Source: Muscardinus avellanarius
Lineage: Eukaryota; Chordata; Mammalia; Rodentia; Gliridae
NCBI GenBank assembly: GCA_963383645.1
Contig: OY726559.1
Location: 119,125,405 to 119,189,404 of the forward strand
Direction: 5' to 3'
DNA: 64,000 bases
A program made the translations under genes and the position numbers. Under the pieces are notes generated by a model, which worked only from the letters and a program-made list of their open reading frames with translations, had not been told where the DNA came from and ran no database searches. Below, piece by piece: positions 10,720 through 22,332 of the stretch (the stretch's first letter is position 1; every line of letters begins with the position of its first letter).

Positions 10720-11590
10720 AACAACAAATAAGATATAAAATGGACAAAAATTTGTCTTATTGTCCAACCTCCTGAATTTGGAGAAACCTCACTGCTATGA
10801 GCCTCAGCTTTCTCATCTACACAGTGACCAGTGGAGACAATCGCGGAGGTACACCAGGTAACAGGGAGGTGGTGTAACCTGGGCCCCATAGGATGCAGTT
10901 TGGAGAGAGATACAAACGCTCTGCAAACTATGGCTGTTTTTTTCACCTCTTGGTCTTGGATATGTGGTGCCCAGGACTGAACTCAGAAACTTGTTTATAC
11001 TAAGCACTGGCCCTAGCCCTGAAATTAGCCTTTTACCCAGGAAGGGAAAGTTTGCTGACCTTGCACGTGTTGAGATTCCCACAGTGGAGGGCTGGCACTA
11101 AGCCTGTGGCAGCTGCCACCACTGCCTGGATGAACCAGTGCACACACTCTCCCAAGATCACTATTGGGACCCAGAGTTGTGCTCTTTCTCACTCTCTACT
11201 ATCCTGGATCCCCCTTCTGCCCCAGTTCTCCTCCTTCAGACCCAGAGATCCAGGCCCCAGCCCTCTTCCCTCACTCCCAGGGATCCAGGCACAGTGTTCT
11301 CCCTCAGACCTAGATCTGGGTGTCCTCACTCAAGTGCCCCAGTCCTGAACCATAGGTGCTGGGTTACTGTGGACGTTGTAGGACAGGGCATTCAATCTAA
11401 AGGCGAGATAATGGCTGTCAGCATAGATGGAGATGGAATTAAAAATGCTCTGGAGGAAAAAACACACAGGCCCAGAAGTGGGATACTTCCAAGGGTATAC
11501 AAATACATTGACTTCACTTCATAGGAGGAAAAGGCCTCAGAGGTTTAGGGTGCAGCCTGAGAAATGCTCAAGAAGTCAGTGTAAAAACAT
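10720..11590. other. No gene seen
   Basis: This is mostly unique sequence. A worn ID-like remnant on the minus strand lies at about 10935-11030. Two short overlapping open frames at 11052-11524 have no family resemblance and no matched splice sites. Confidence 0.5.
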
Positions 11591-11595
11591 GTGGG

Positions 11596-11792
11596 GCAGG
11601 ATTAGCCTGGTGAGTCACATCTGTAACCCCAGGACTTGGGAGGCTGAGGCAGGAAGTTTGTAGGCAAAGGCCAGCTTCTTAGGCCAGCTTCTGCAGCCTG
11701 CTGAAAACCTGGTTCAAAATAGGAGATCAAAAGGTCTGGGGACAGAGTTCAGAGTCAGAACACCCGAGTTTAATCTGCAGTTAAAAAAAAAA
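11596..11792 (+). mobile_element. B1/ID-type SINE, old
   Basis: The head tggtgagtcacatctgtaacccc and tail gggacagagttcagagtcag...gagtttaatctgcag are visible. An A run ends it. Confidence 0.7.
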
Positions 11793-11794
11793 AG

Positions 11795-12855
11795 TGGACG
11801 GGGTCACAGGAGTCAACGTGGGCAACATGAGGACAGGATAACTCCCCCAGCTGGTCCTTTAAGTGGCTCTTGTGGACAGCAGGGGCAGCACTGCCTTGGG
11901 TGCACAGGTCAGGTGCGGACAATGGTGAAACAGTGTAGAACACTGACTAGGACCTGAGTGTAAACTGTGGGTGCAGCAGTGTGGGTAATGACTGGGAGAG
12001 ATAGTGGGAACATGTGAGGAAAGTCGTCATAGACTGTGCTAAACAGAAACAGTATGGGGTGTCAGCATCCATACTGGCTAGGGGAACCAGGGTAGACCAG
12101 TTGGGGAGAGGCATGGTGCCGAGACCGCCTGCTGCCTCGGCATCTATGTGTTGAGACCCCACTCCACATAGCCAATCGGCAACAAGCCCCGAGAAGGAGG
12201 TGTCGTCTCTGGCCAAAGTACCCCCCACTTTTAGATACCCTTCATGACTATTATTTTCTTGGTAATGATTCCTTTTAACTCTACACGAATTGCTCCGGTG
12301 ATGTGAGATCAGGACTATGAAAGAAATTGAGTCCGTGGAAATAAATTCTCTAATAATTTGTCTAAACGCCCTTGGCTTTGCTCAATAGTAATGAAGAACT
12401 GGCCAGAACTCAGATGCTGTGATAAGCATTCCAGCTGCAGCAATCACAAATGGTCTCCGACCCTCATTCCTATCACTAACTTAGGTTAAGCCATTAACTC
12501 CGGTAACCGGTAGCTCAGTTTAAGGTAACTCTGTTTACCCTTGAGATCCTGCCTAGAGACAGAAAAGATAAAACTTTGTGTGTGACTTCAAAGCAATTTA
12601 GTTGATGAACAACTTAGTCGCCCAAATACAATAGAGCCGAAGGAAAAAGATTGTTGACTTCTACGCCCAGTATGAGCATTCCCCGAGACAGAGAGACTGG
12701 CCGCATGGTTAGAAATCAATATGACAAAATAAAGGACAGATGTTCTAAATATATATGTATGAAGGAAAGGAAATACTGTAAGAGTAAGAAAAGCATTTTT
12801 GCATGAAGAAGAGCTTATCATAAGAATGTCCCAACTGGGAAAGAAAGGAATTAGA
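11795..12855. other. No gene seen
   Basis: Unique sequence without supported exons or promoter. A 93-codon open frame on the minus strand (11947-12228) shows no recognisable domain. Confidence 0.45.
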
Positions 12856-13289
12856 AAGTTAGAAGCAGGTTGCAGAGGATTTGTGACAGGGAAATGGATT
12901 ATTAAAGATGAATAGGCTTTTAATAGGCTTGTTGTCTAAAGAAGAGTGTTCAGCAGTTAAGGAAATACATCTGACAACTAAATCCAAGAACTTCATGGCG
13001 TTGTTTCTGGTGTTTTGTCTGCCAAACTGTGTTGTGAGTTTGCTTAAGCTTTCAGATTTAGAAGGTAAGATGCCAACACCTGAAGAAACTCTATCACATC
13101 CACCTGAATCACCACATCTCCCCACACTTGCTATATGGACTGAGCACAAAAGATGGAAAGTTCCAAGAAAGTTAAAGAAGATTCCCCGAGAAGCCTCCAA
13201 GCCTTGGGCGTGCCCGTTTCTTCTGGAAGATTGCCCTTTGGAACTGCTCTGCTGCAATATTGGAAGAAAGATCCGGAGTTAATCTCCTA

Positions 13290-13650
13290 AATGCTGGACT
13301 AGTCATTTACTTTGTTTGCATGTAATTCACTATTGTTTTGCTGTGATTACGCCCCTTTTCTTTTTTCTCCTATTATTAATCTTACTGGTGAAGGGTATAA
13401 ATTTTTCTGGGTTCCTGTAATAAATTGTCATTGGCTCAAGAAGCCTTTGTCCATATCAGATTCTTTCTAGAGAGCGCCGTCACTAGGAACTCTTAGTTCC
13501 TAGAAGGGAAAGAATCGCTGCAGATAAGAGGCTGCAGTACTTCACTCTAATCCTTCCCCATCTTTGCTGAGGTTCTCGACTGCGAGTGGACTCGATCTTT
13601 GCTGAGGTTCTCGACCGAGAGTGGACTCGCGCCCCAATTAGACTGAGCTG
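13290..13650 (+). mobile_element. Possible solo LTR (weak call)
   Basis: A TATA box (ggtataaat, 13395) is followed within 30 bases by a polyadenylation-like AATAAA (13421). That spacing is typical of LTR promoter/R regions. A U5-like stretch ends in a doubled 34-bp motif (ttgctgaggttctcgac, 13563 and 13597). A 124-codon open frame of unknown nature (12908-13282) lies directly upstream. I did not find clear LTR termini or target duplications, so a non-LTR promoter remains possible. Confidence 0.3.
13563..13630. repeat. 34-bp tandem duplication
   Basis: Two copies of tttgctgaggttctcgac plus gagtggactcg follow one another with one or two differences. The second copy ends in CpG-rich sequence. 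Confidence 0.8.
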
Positions 13651-13654
13651 GTTT

Positions 13655-14265
13655 GCGACAGCATGGACTCTTACCTGAGTAGCCAGTATAAACGGTGGTG
13701 GTGGTATTGTACGTGGCTTGAGGTGCAGACAGTGGGTTTGGAGACAGCTCACACACAGAACTCAGTGTACACAGAGGGTCACTGGCAGCAGAATTGGCTC
13801 CTCCCAACTCTGGTATTCCACTGTACAGACTTTGTCCCCGCCATGTACCTGGTACCAGGACAGCAGCATCAAGAATTTGGTGATGTCGAATGTGACAGGC
13901 ATGGTTCCAGTCACCTGGCTCTCACTTCTCTCTTCCAGTCATCTGGGCAGTTCATTCAGGTGTAATGACCAGGTGACTTGGGTGAGCAGGTACCTCCTGA
14001 TAAAGACACAATAGGTCACTGACAAGGGCTTCTGGGCTTCCACGGTGTTCCAGAGTCTTGCTAGGGAGAGAAGTAATGGGACAGGTCAGTTTCTACCTCT
14101 GGCACTCCACAAACCCCAGTAGTAGTGAAGCACTACTGAAGGGTCCAGGATGGCCTGGTTCAAATCCCAGCTTTGTCCCTAAGTATCTGGGTAGCCATGG
14201 ACAAACCTTAGTTTCTTTGTTAACGGGATAATGAAGAAAATATGGGAAATTAAAATATATGCAGA
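13655..14265. other. No gene seen
   Basis: Overlapping open frames of about 100 codons at 13663-14014 lack recognisable domains and splice context. I see no repeat family here. Confidence 0.4.
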
Positions 14266-14269
14266 AAAA

Positions 14270-14582
14270 GCTGAGCTTCGTGGTACTGGTCTGTACTAAC
14301 AGTATTAGGTCGGCTGAGGCTGGAGGAATGCATGTTTGAAGACAGTCAAAAAACTCAGAGAAGCCCAGAGAAACTTAGCAAAGATCCTGTTTTGAAACAA
14401 AAAGGAACTGAGCGTGGTGGTGCACACTTGCAAAGCCAACAAGTGGGAAGCTGAGACAAGAGGATCAGAGGTTCATGGCCAGCCTCAGCAAATTAGTAAG
14501 ACACTGTTTAAAAATAAAATGGAAAAATAGTTGGGGATCTATTTCAGAGGTAGAAACGCCTGGGATCAATCACCATACTACA
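14270..14582 (+). mobile_element. Two tandem B1/ID-type SINEs
   Basis: The first (14270-14398) is a worn head ending in cctgttttgaaacaaaaa. The second (14404-14582) is complete, with gagcgtggtggtgcacacttg and a tail reading tcagaggtagaaacgcctgg. Confidence 0.75.
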
Positions 14583-14589
14583 AAAAAAG

Positions 14590-15320
14590 AGAAAGAAAAA
14601 TGGTAAAAGAAGAAAAGGTAAAATTCTCCTAGGTTCATCCTCTGATATAAAAAAAATTTAAAAAGAAAGAAAAGAAAAGGATATATGCACCAAACTACTA
14701 GAATACTGTTTGGCACATAATGAGTGCTCAATAAATAGTGCTTGTTTGGAAATTGGGCACTAAGCACTGACAGAGAACACCCCCACCCTGACTTCATGGA
14801 GTACAGGTCCCCAGGCGAAGATGGGTATTCCCCTGGCAGGGATGACCAAGACAGAGCGGGGCTGGGATGGGAGACTCAGATGTGTCTTCTGAGTCTGAAG
14901 TTGGGAAGGAGAGTGTTGTGCACAGAAAATGAAGAAGAAATATGAATGAGCAGGAACTGGCAGAGCTTGCCTTCACCACAAGGTCCCTGTGACTCCAAAA
15001 TCCTACTCACTGGACCTAAACCATCACTCTGGTGACTCCTAATCCTGAGACTTCCCTGGGGCTCTTCCTGTCATGCCCTGAGTAACTGCTGATGGAAGCT
15101 TTCTCCTTTACTGATTCTCTTTATTCTTCAGCCTAAAACCAAGAACCAGAACCCTAGCTTTGCTGGATCCACAGGAAATTACATTTGTGCGCTTGTTTGT
15201 ACCAGGCACTGTTCTGAGCACTTGATATTTACTGAGTGACTCACCAGAATGCCTAGGCAGGTGTCTGGCACCTAGAGGTGTTGGTGGGTGGGATGGAGAA
15301 ACCAAGATCTCTCTCTCTCT
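14590..15320. other. No gene seen
   Basis: Unique sequence. A conserved-looking stretch (15010-15250) has no supported frame or splice sites. A short (CT)n run at 15309-15322 borders the next SINE. Confidence 0.4.
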
Positions 15321-15321
15321 C

Positions 15322-15512
15322 TTTTTTTTGTGGTCCTGGGGTTCCTGGAAGCCCTTCTACCTCCGGGCTATACTCCCAGACCTATTTTTACATTATTATT
15401 TGGAAACAGGGTCTCCTAAGCCAGTGATTGCGGCTTTTTCGAACCTGCACGACTCTCCTGTCTCTGCCACCCAAGCCCAGGGATTACAAGCGTGCGCCAC
15501 GACACCCGGCAG
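15322..15512 (-). mobile_element. Young B1/ID-type SINE, minus strand
   Basis: Full-length dimer with the start tggtcctggggttcctggaag and the end gcgtgcgccacgacacccggc. The flanking words accaagatctct and accaagatctct match and look like a target-site duplication. Confidence 0.9.
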
Positions 15513-15754
15513 AAACCAAGATCTCTTACTCAGTTGTCTGCCACACCTTCCATGATACACATTAAATGACCCCAGGGTCCCATGAGAGGCTCCGGGAATC
15601 CAGGCAGCTCTCCTTGCTGGGCATGGGGCTCCCTGGCCTCCCTCCTCTCTGATTCAACTTTTCCTTTGCCAACAAAAGCAGGAGCAGAAACTAACAGACA
15701 TAAGGAGCTGGTGGGGACAGGCAAAGTGGGCCAGCCCAAGAAGTGTCCCCTTCT

Positions 15755-15965
15755 ACCTGGGCATGGTGATGCACAGCTACAATCACACTGCTTGGGATGG
15801 TAAAACAGAATTACAAGCTCAATGCAAGACTCTGCAACTTAATAAGACTCTCAGCAGCCTAGAGTAATGACAACTGTTTCTGAAAAAAGAAAAGAAAAAA
15901 CTAAAGAAACAAAGGGGGTATAGCGCTGAGCTCCCTGAGTTCAATCCCCAGTATCAAGAAAGAAA
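15755..15965 (+). mobile_element. B1/ID-type SINE, old
   Basis: The head tacctgggcatggtgatgcac and the ID-like end ctccctgagttcaatccccag mark a diverged dimer. Confidence 0.75.
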
Positions 15966-15969
15966 TAAA

Positions 15970-16695
15970 ATAAAGTGACTCCTTCAACGGTTTCTTCTAG
16001 ATAAATTTCTGTGCTATTACAAAGAAAAGGAGTCTTGTAGAAGACACTACTGCCAAAGCTCATAATGGTGGGCTAGACCGGAGCTCAGGATCTGCATGTG
16101 CAGTCCTTCCTTCATGCTCTGCACTTGGGCTGCAAGGTTTTCCCTTCCAGGGTCTCTGCTCTCTCCCTGGACCACAGCCCATCTTCCACCATTGCCCTGC
16201 CCTCCCCTTTGATCCTAGTGGGGAATCTGCAGTGGAGCCCACACTGGTCCCCTTGTGGCCCGTTTGCCTTCATGGCAATTCCTCTAGTTCCTTCATTCCC
16301 ATCCCGTCAGCCCACCAAGCACAGGGAGCCAGGTCTCTGCTTTCCAGCTGCCCCTCTGGAACTTGTTGAACTGGCAAGTGGTGTTGGCTTCAAACTCCAC
16401 ATGCAAATGGAACACCACCAGTGAGGCTCCTGCTGATCTGTATCTAGCCTGGTGGCTGAGTACCGCATCTGTTGGGCTCCTCTGAGAGGCTAGGCCCCAC
16501 TTGGGGTGGAAGACAGTATGGCTGCAGGTGGCCCCGGCCACTCCCTCCACATTCACCTCACCAGCATCACCATGCAGTCTCTCAGCCAGCATGACAGCCT
16601 CAGGGAGTCACCCAGGAAGCACCTGCCAGGTGCTCAACATCCACCATACTGTTCCCACAGGAAATCAGGGCACCACTTACAAATGGGTACTGTAC
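15970..16695. other. No gene seen
   Basis: Unique, moderately GC-rich sequence with short open frames on both strands. None shows a domain I recognise. Confidence 0.4.
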
Positions 16696-16699
16696 TTGT

Positions 16700-16800
16700 G
16701 AGGATGAGACAGGAGGGCTGCCTGTTCCTTAAGAACAGCCTCAGCAACTGAGGAAGACTCTAGCTCACAGGTAGAATGCTCCTGGGTTCAATCCCCCAAC
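16700..16800 (+). mobile_element. Truncated B1/ID-type SINE
   Basis: Only the later head and the ID-like tail remain (gaggatgagacaggaggg; agctcacaggtagaatgctcc). Confidence 0.65.
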
Positions 16801-16804
16801 TCCC

Positions 16805-17915
16805 AAAGAACCCACAAGTTGGGGGAGGAAAACAGGGCAGCCATGAAAGGTGTGACACAGGTCTCCCATGGTGGCCCAGCAACTCTGACGTCCGGGTGGT
16901 GGTTGTAGGATCAAATTGTGGAGCCAAGGGTATAAAATGGAATTCCCCAGGTGAGAAAGCCCCTGGAAAGGTTGCCACACAGCTCACAACCAAATATGAT
17001 GGTGTTATGGGGCACATCGAGTTTCACTGGTGTTCTTATGGCCCAAACCTGCCCATGCGGGACGTTCCTGCACAGCTAAAGTCTCCAGACCAACCTCTGT
17101 TGCTACCATTTCCAAACCAAAAAATCTGCACTACCAGAAGTTACCACCTGTGTTTCTGTCCAACCTCTTGGGCAGGTGCCCTGTGGGTCTCTTCACATCC
17201 CTAACCCTCTCAGGCTCAGATGTGCAATTTCAACTCTGATTCCTTCAGAGTCTGGGCCTCTGCACCATGGTTCTTAACCCCACCTCCCCTAGAAAACCTG
17301 AGACTAGACCTAGAAAGGAATCCAGATTTGGGCACCAAAACCTGCTGCAAAAAATAACCACCTCCAGCCTGTACTCATCAGCTCAAACACGATGGGCAGT
17401 GTTACACTGGATTTAGGGGTCATTTGTGAACTCATACTCAGATAGTGCAGCCTAAGTTCCCTCAATCCTTTGAAATCAAGTCACCACACCCAATGAACTC
17501 ATGAGTATATTAGAAGCCTCATCAGCACACATGAACTCTTCAAGCTTATTCTGCCCAGTGCAATGTCTCTTGGGTTCTACCTGCTCTCCCTTTTGCCTCC
17601 CCAACCCCCAAGGCCAGATTCTTCCTGTGTACACCCCATTCAAACCCACAAAACCTGCACCCAATACCTCCTGCCTGCAACATCCAGGTCCTCAGGCTGC
17701 TTACAAAACAAATTCATCACAAAATCTGCCTAAATATATTTTTATGGCCAGAAACTGCTGTTCTTCTCACCCCAGTCCTTGCACAGGCCTGGCAAGCCAT
17801 CCACCACTGAGCTTCACTCCCTGACATAAATCATATTTCTATTCAAGAATAGTGAGCAATTGAAAAATGAAACTAAGAAAACAAATCCAGAAGGTTTGCA
17901 ACATAAATAGATAAT
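16805..17915. other. No gene seen
   Basis: A 142-codon plus-strand frame (16776-17204) starts inside the SINE tail and has no recognised domain. The rest is unique sequence. Confidence 0.4.
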
Positions 17916-17919
17916 ATTG

Positions 17920-18085
17920 CTGGGCATGGTGGCACATGTTTATAATCTCAGTACCTGGGTGGTTGAGACAGGAGGAGCACAGGTATGAAGCCAGCTTCAG
18001 CAACACCTGTTTCAAAATAAAATTAGCGCTCTAGGTTAGTGCCTCCGTGCAGGGGACCCCTGGGTTCAATTTCCAGTACCACAAA
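17920..18085 (+). mobile_element. B1/ID-type SINE
   Basis: The head tgctgggcatggtggcacatg and the tail cccctgggttcaatttccagtacc are clear. Confidence 0.8.
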
Positions 18086-18109
18086 AATAATAAAGAATGC
18101 ATGCATGAG

Positions 18110-18480
18110 GAAATAGCACTGTACCTATAATAAGGAGACCAAAGGTCTATCTGCAGCTCTTTGCACACTCGGGTCAGCTCTCGGTTTCTCTCCATGTACT
18201 GCCTCTGGTAGGTGCGCAGGTGCAGCCAGAGTGAATCCTTTGCCACATTGATCACACTACGAGGGCTTCTTTACCCTGTGGAACCGCTTAAGTTTGTGCA
18301 GGCATGAGGTACACAGGAAGGCATTTCCACATTCTTGGCTCCTGTAACACTTCTCCCCTGTGGCCCTTCTGCTGGACCAGGATCCCGGATTTGTGGTTGA
18401 AGCCTTTGCCACATTGGGCTCATATATATGGTTTCTACCCTGTTCACTTGTCCTCTCTCCCACCATCCTTGTAATCCTTA
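18110..18480 (-). pseudogene. C2H2 zinc-finger gene relic
   Basis: On the minus strand, 18257-18370 reads GEKCYRSQECGNAFLC followed by HKLKRFHR, a slightly damaged C2H2 finger with its linker. A frame change and stop near 18256 separate it from a second worn finger (SLWLHLRTYQRQ, 18190-18230), where the second zinc-binding histidine and cysteines have been lost. It therefore cannot make an intact finger array. The CpG island directly upstream (18.5-18.9 kb) may be its original promoter. KRAB-type zinc-finger genes commonly decay in this way. Which gene it came from cannot be told here. Confidence 0.65.
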
Positions 18481-18549
18481 GGCTCCAGACAAATGCCCCT
18501 TAATCGGTGCCCAAGACACAGCATCCTGAGGCTAAAGTACCACGGCCCA

Positions 18550-18935
18550 GAGCCCAAAAGACCAGCCACCCTCAACCCTCTTCCGGCTTCCCGCCTAGAC
18601 CAGCGCACGCGCAGTCGCACACCCGGCGCCGCCATTAGCACCAGCCAGGCGACCGCGGCCCTCAGCGCAGGCCTGGCCTGTCCCGGGCTCGGTACACGAC
18701 TGTGCAGCAGGACTCACCCGGTCAGAAAGGCCGCCCTGGTTCTGCCCCACGATCCACTCGGCCCCGCCAGTCGGCACCGCGGGCCCCTCGGAGTTACCTC
18801 CATAGGAGGCGGGATGGGGCCACAGCACGGCCTCGGGCAATACTATGGCGGTGATTCTGCCCCAACCGGAAATGGGCGTGGTCTGAGGGAACTGACGGCC
18901 CAGAAGCCTCCTCGATGGCGGGAAAAACGCACAGG
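18550..18935. promoter_or_regulatory. CpG island, candidate promoter
   Basis: CpG dinucleotides are dense here (cgcacgcgcagtcgcac, ggcgccgccatt, gcgaccgcgg) in an otherwise CpG-poor window. An ETS-like ccggaa (about 18868) and YY1/E2F-like atggcggg words (18844, 18914) are present. A minus-strand ATGGCGGCGCC near 18640 looks like a start codon of a GC-rich first exon. Whether it is still transcribed, and in which direction, is not visible. Confidence 0.6.
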
Positions 18936-19214
18936 TTGGGGCTTGGCGCCTGGGTCCCCAGTGGCAGGCTGCAGTGGTGCTGGCTCAGACTTTTGCATGG
19001 GCCTGGGGAGCACTATTGGACCTCCTCCAGGCGCCCCCAGGGGAAGTGTCAGGCCCAAAGTCCAGCTCCATTTTCTGCTAAGCCATGGCGGAGACATGCA
19101 GGCAGGCAGTGCAGGCAGTGCTCATCTCCTGGTGCTTAGCTATGGGCTCCCTAGACTCCCTGCAGGACTGAGCTGCTGGGGACTGGCGGCTGGGGGCGGG
19201 GACCAAGTGGCTGA

Positions 19215-19560
19215 GGCTTGAGGTGGGGGCTGGGGTGGAGAAAAGGAGGAGAGGAGAGGGAAGGAGGATGCTGAGGAGGAAAAGAGGATGTTACAGAGAG
19301 AGGGCAGAAGGCTGGGAGGTCCTGTTGGTGAGTGACAAAATGAAGAAAGTTTGGAGGAAAAAGAGGAGTTGAGGGAAGACAAGGATGGAGGAAGGAAGAA
19401 TCAAAGGAAGAAAGATGGAAAGACCTAGAAGGAAATGCAGGGCGGAGGGTAAGAGGAGGAGGGCAAGAGAACGCCAAGCACTGAAAAGGGAAAAGGTCGA
19501 GAAGTGGGGAAGAGGAGAGAGGGAGGACAGAGGGAGAGGAGCAGGCAGGGAGGAAACTAG
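19215..19560. repeat. Polypurine (GA-rich) tract, about 340 bp
   Basis: The plus strand is almost entirely A and G (gaaaaggaggagaggagagg and similar), with few pyrimidines. Open frames through it are Glu/Arg/Lys or Ser/Pro low complexity and should not be read as genes. Confidence 0.85.
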
Positions 19561-19829
19561 GCAGTGCCTGAACTCATGCTGAGACCTTTTCCATCGAGGG
19601 CCATCAGATGCTGGCTACATAAGCAGCAGCTGCCCCTCAGCGCTAGCACTGAGGACCCGACAATTGGCCCAGCCCAGCCAGGAGGCCCCAGCAGCTCCAG
19701 CTTGTGGTGCTCAGGGACTTGGTCCAGCGCCCCATGCTCCAGCCATACCCGGAGGCTCCTCCACCTGTGATGGGTGATTTTCCCATCCTTTCCCTTCCCG
19801 CCTCGATGACTGTTGGGGTTTGGCTTTCT

Positions 19830-20050
19830 GTTACTGGGTTTGTACTTTTAGTTACTGACTGATCTCACTTTGCATAATGTTTCCCAATTCCATCCATTTC
19901 CGTGTAATGATGTAATTTTGTTCTTCTTCATGGCTGAGTAAAATTGTATTGTATACAATGAAATCCATTAATCTGTTCTGCAATCCATTCATCTGTTGAT
20001 TGACATCTTTGCTGGTTCCATACTTTGGCATTTGTGAGTTGTGTGGCTAT
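19830..20050 (-). mobile_element. L1 3' fragment, minus strand
   Basis: The words atggctgagtaaaattgtattg and attcatctgttgattgacatc...ttggcatttgtgagttgtg are the reversed L1 3' region found several times in this window (compare 55500-55700). Confidence 0.75.
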
Positions 20051-20054
20051 TAAC

Positions 20055-20865
20055 AAAGAATTCAGCACTTATTCTAATACAAGAATTCTGCATTACGTAG
20101 TTTGTAATGTTTTGCATGGCACTCTTTTACAAATGACAGATTCATAAAAATTAGGAAAAATATGGTATAAAATGGAAAAAGCAGCACAAGAACGTAGAAA
20201 TATGTATTTCTAAAATTTCTGTGATAAATTATTTGTATGTGAATCACAATAAAAATATTGGGATATATCTATTTATAGTTTTATCAGATGTCCATTTCTA
20301 TCATGTATGCTCTTTTGCAATAATAAATATTGAATGAGTAAAAATGAGCCAATAACAGAAGGGATATGCAAAAAATTTTCTCCTTGTTTTACAACTTAGA
20401 AAACTTTGAGCAACTCAATAACAACAGTCCCCAGAGTTGTGAGACTTCCATTTGGTTTAGACTGAGCATGTCACCTGTGTTTAGATCCCAGGGATATTCA
20501 CTTACTGAAAATAAAATATTTTCTTTGGAATAGGAACTGAAATTTAGTCCAGAAAGGGCTCACTATATGATAAGTTGGGGTTGCATAGGCAGCATAGAGT
20601 GTAAGTGGGATTATTTTCAGGAATCCAAAGCAGGACTGAGAGCATTATTTTGAAGTGGGGGTTTCCTCCTTTATTGTCATATTGTCTCTTTCTTCTAGAA
20701 TATATTTTGTAATACAAAGGTTATTTGAGAGGGAAGGTGATTTTCTACATTTAATTAAAACTTGCAAGAATACTTTTAGTCACTCAAGTTCTGTGGCTAC
20801 TGGTGTGTGTGGGTGGGGGGGGTGTGCGCGCGCACACAGGTGTGTGCTAATGAGGATATTTCTAT
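20055..20865. other. No gene seen
   Basis: AT-rich unique sequence. A short alternating purine-pyrimidine run gtgtgcgcgcgcacacag lies at 20822-20840. Confidence 0.5.
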
Positions 20866-20869
20866 GAGC

Positions 20870-21045
20870 TATATTTCCAACCCTATTTTTTATCTTTTAA
20901 AACTGGGTCTCACTATTTTACTCACTATGTTGCTGAGGACCTTGATAACTTGCTGAGGCTGTCCTCAAACCTGTGACCTCCTGTATCAGCCTTCCAAATG
21001 TTAGGATTATACATGTGAATAACCATGCCCATCTTTGTCGCTGCT
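20870..21045 (-). mobile_element. B1/ID-type SINE, minus strand, old
   Basis: aaaactgggtctcactatttt, ttgctgaggctgtcctcaaacc and gaataaccatgccca are the reversed element in order. Confidence 0.7.
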
Positions 21046-21049
21046 CATT

Positions 21050-21260
21050 GATTTTTTTTAAAATTTTTATTGGTGCATTATATTCATATATCATAATGGG
21101 GTAAAAAAACTTGTGTGTACATACATGTACACATCACTGGTTTAATCTCTACCCAATTCTCACCCCATTCCCTCCCCATCCCTCATATCTTTGTGAACTT
21201 TGTCCAAAAATCATGATTTTGAATCTTGTTAATTAGTATGTGCCTGAATCCTTTCATACC
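21050..21260 (-). mobile_element. L1 3' end, minus strand
   Basis: The start attggtgcattatattcatata followed by ggggtaaaaaaacttgtgtg is the terminal L1 segment repeated at 37685, 55165 and 60100. Confidence 0.75.
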
Positions 21261-21261
21261 A

Positions 21262-21820
21262 AACAGGCAATAAAAAGTAGGCTGGTGGTGTAAGTGAGAT
21301 TGAGGAAAAGTGTTGAAACCCCTGGAGAAAAGAAGGAAAACTTAAAATGACATCCGATAGGAGCTGTTCTTTGTCATGTTCTGTGTCCGTGAATTGACCC
21401 TAAGCAGCCATCTTTTTCAGGAATAAGCCAGAGAGGATAGCACAAATGGCAGTCTCAGAAGTCTTGAGAGCAGGTGTCCATTGGTGGCTGTAAAACTGGC
21501 TTTCATCTGAGGAGACTCTCCTCTAAATTCTATGCATGGGCTTTTAGAATGCATATGAGATTTTGGCAAAACTCTAGTCTAACTATGGTATCTAAGTAAC
21601 ATTTTCCCAAAAATTATAGACTAAAGAAATTCTGGAGCAAAGTTCACATGGCCATTCAGTCTAACTTTGAAGGCAAGAAACCATGGTGGTATAAATAAGT
21701 CCAAAGGCCATTGAGCTAAAAATGTGGAGGACTGTAAAGTTTGCATGTTTTGTAAGTGATTTTTTTTTCATAGGAATTTTGTCAGTAATTGCTAAAAATT
21801 GCAAGTTTTACAAATTTTAT
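21262..21820. other. No gene seen
   Basis: Unique AT-rich sequence without supported exons. Confidence 0.4.
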
Positions 21821-21823
21821 TAT

Positions 21824-22010
21824 TGGCCAGGCATGGTGGCACAAGCTTGTTATCCCAGCGCTTGGGAGGCGGAGTTAGTAGGATCACGCTGGTTCGAAGC
21901 CAGCCTTCCTGGCTTAAGAGACTCTGTTTCCAAATAAAAATTATAAAATAGGTCTGGGAGTGTAACCGGAGGTAGAAGGGTGTCCAGGAAACCCAGTACC
22001 ACCAAAAAAA
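21824..22010 (+). mobile_element. B1/ID-type SINE, fairly young
   Basis: ggccaggcatggtggcacaagc at the head and gtctgggagtgtaaccggaggtagaagg at the tail. An A run ends it. Confidence 0.85.
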
Positions 22011-22332
22011 AAATAGTATTGGCAAAAATAATATTTTAATAACAGTACATTAGATGACAGAATCTAAAATCAAATTACATGATACTATACAATTTTTGTA
22101 CAGTAGGTGAGAAATCTATAGTATGGAAGAATAGAGGCAAAGAGATACAAAGGAATACGTAGAAGGGTATGAGGCCAAATAACATTTTTAATAGTAAACC
22201 CACAAGTAGAAGACCTATAATTGTACATGCTTAATTTATCCAAATTTAACTTTAGGCAACTGCAATGAAACATAAAACCTAATCAGAATTTTTTAGTATT
22301 TAGGGTAAATCACAATAAGCTATATTAAGAAC

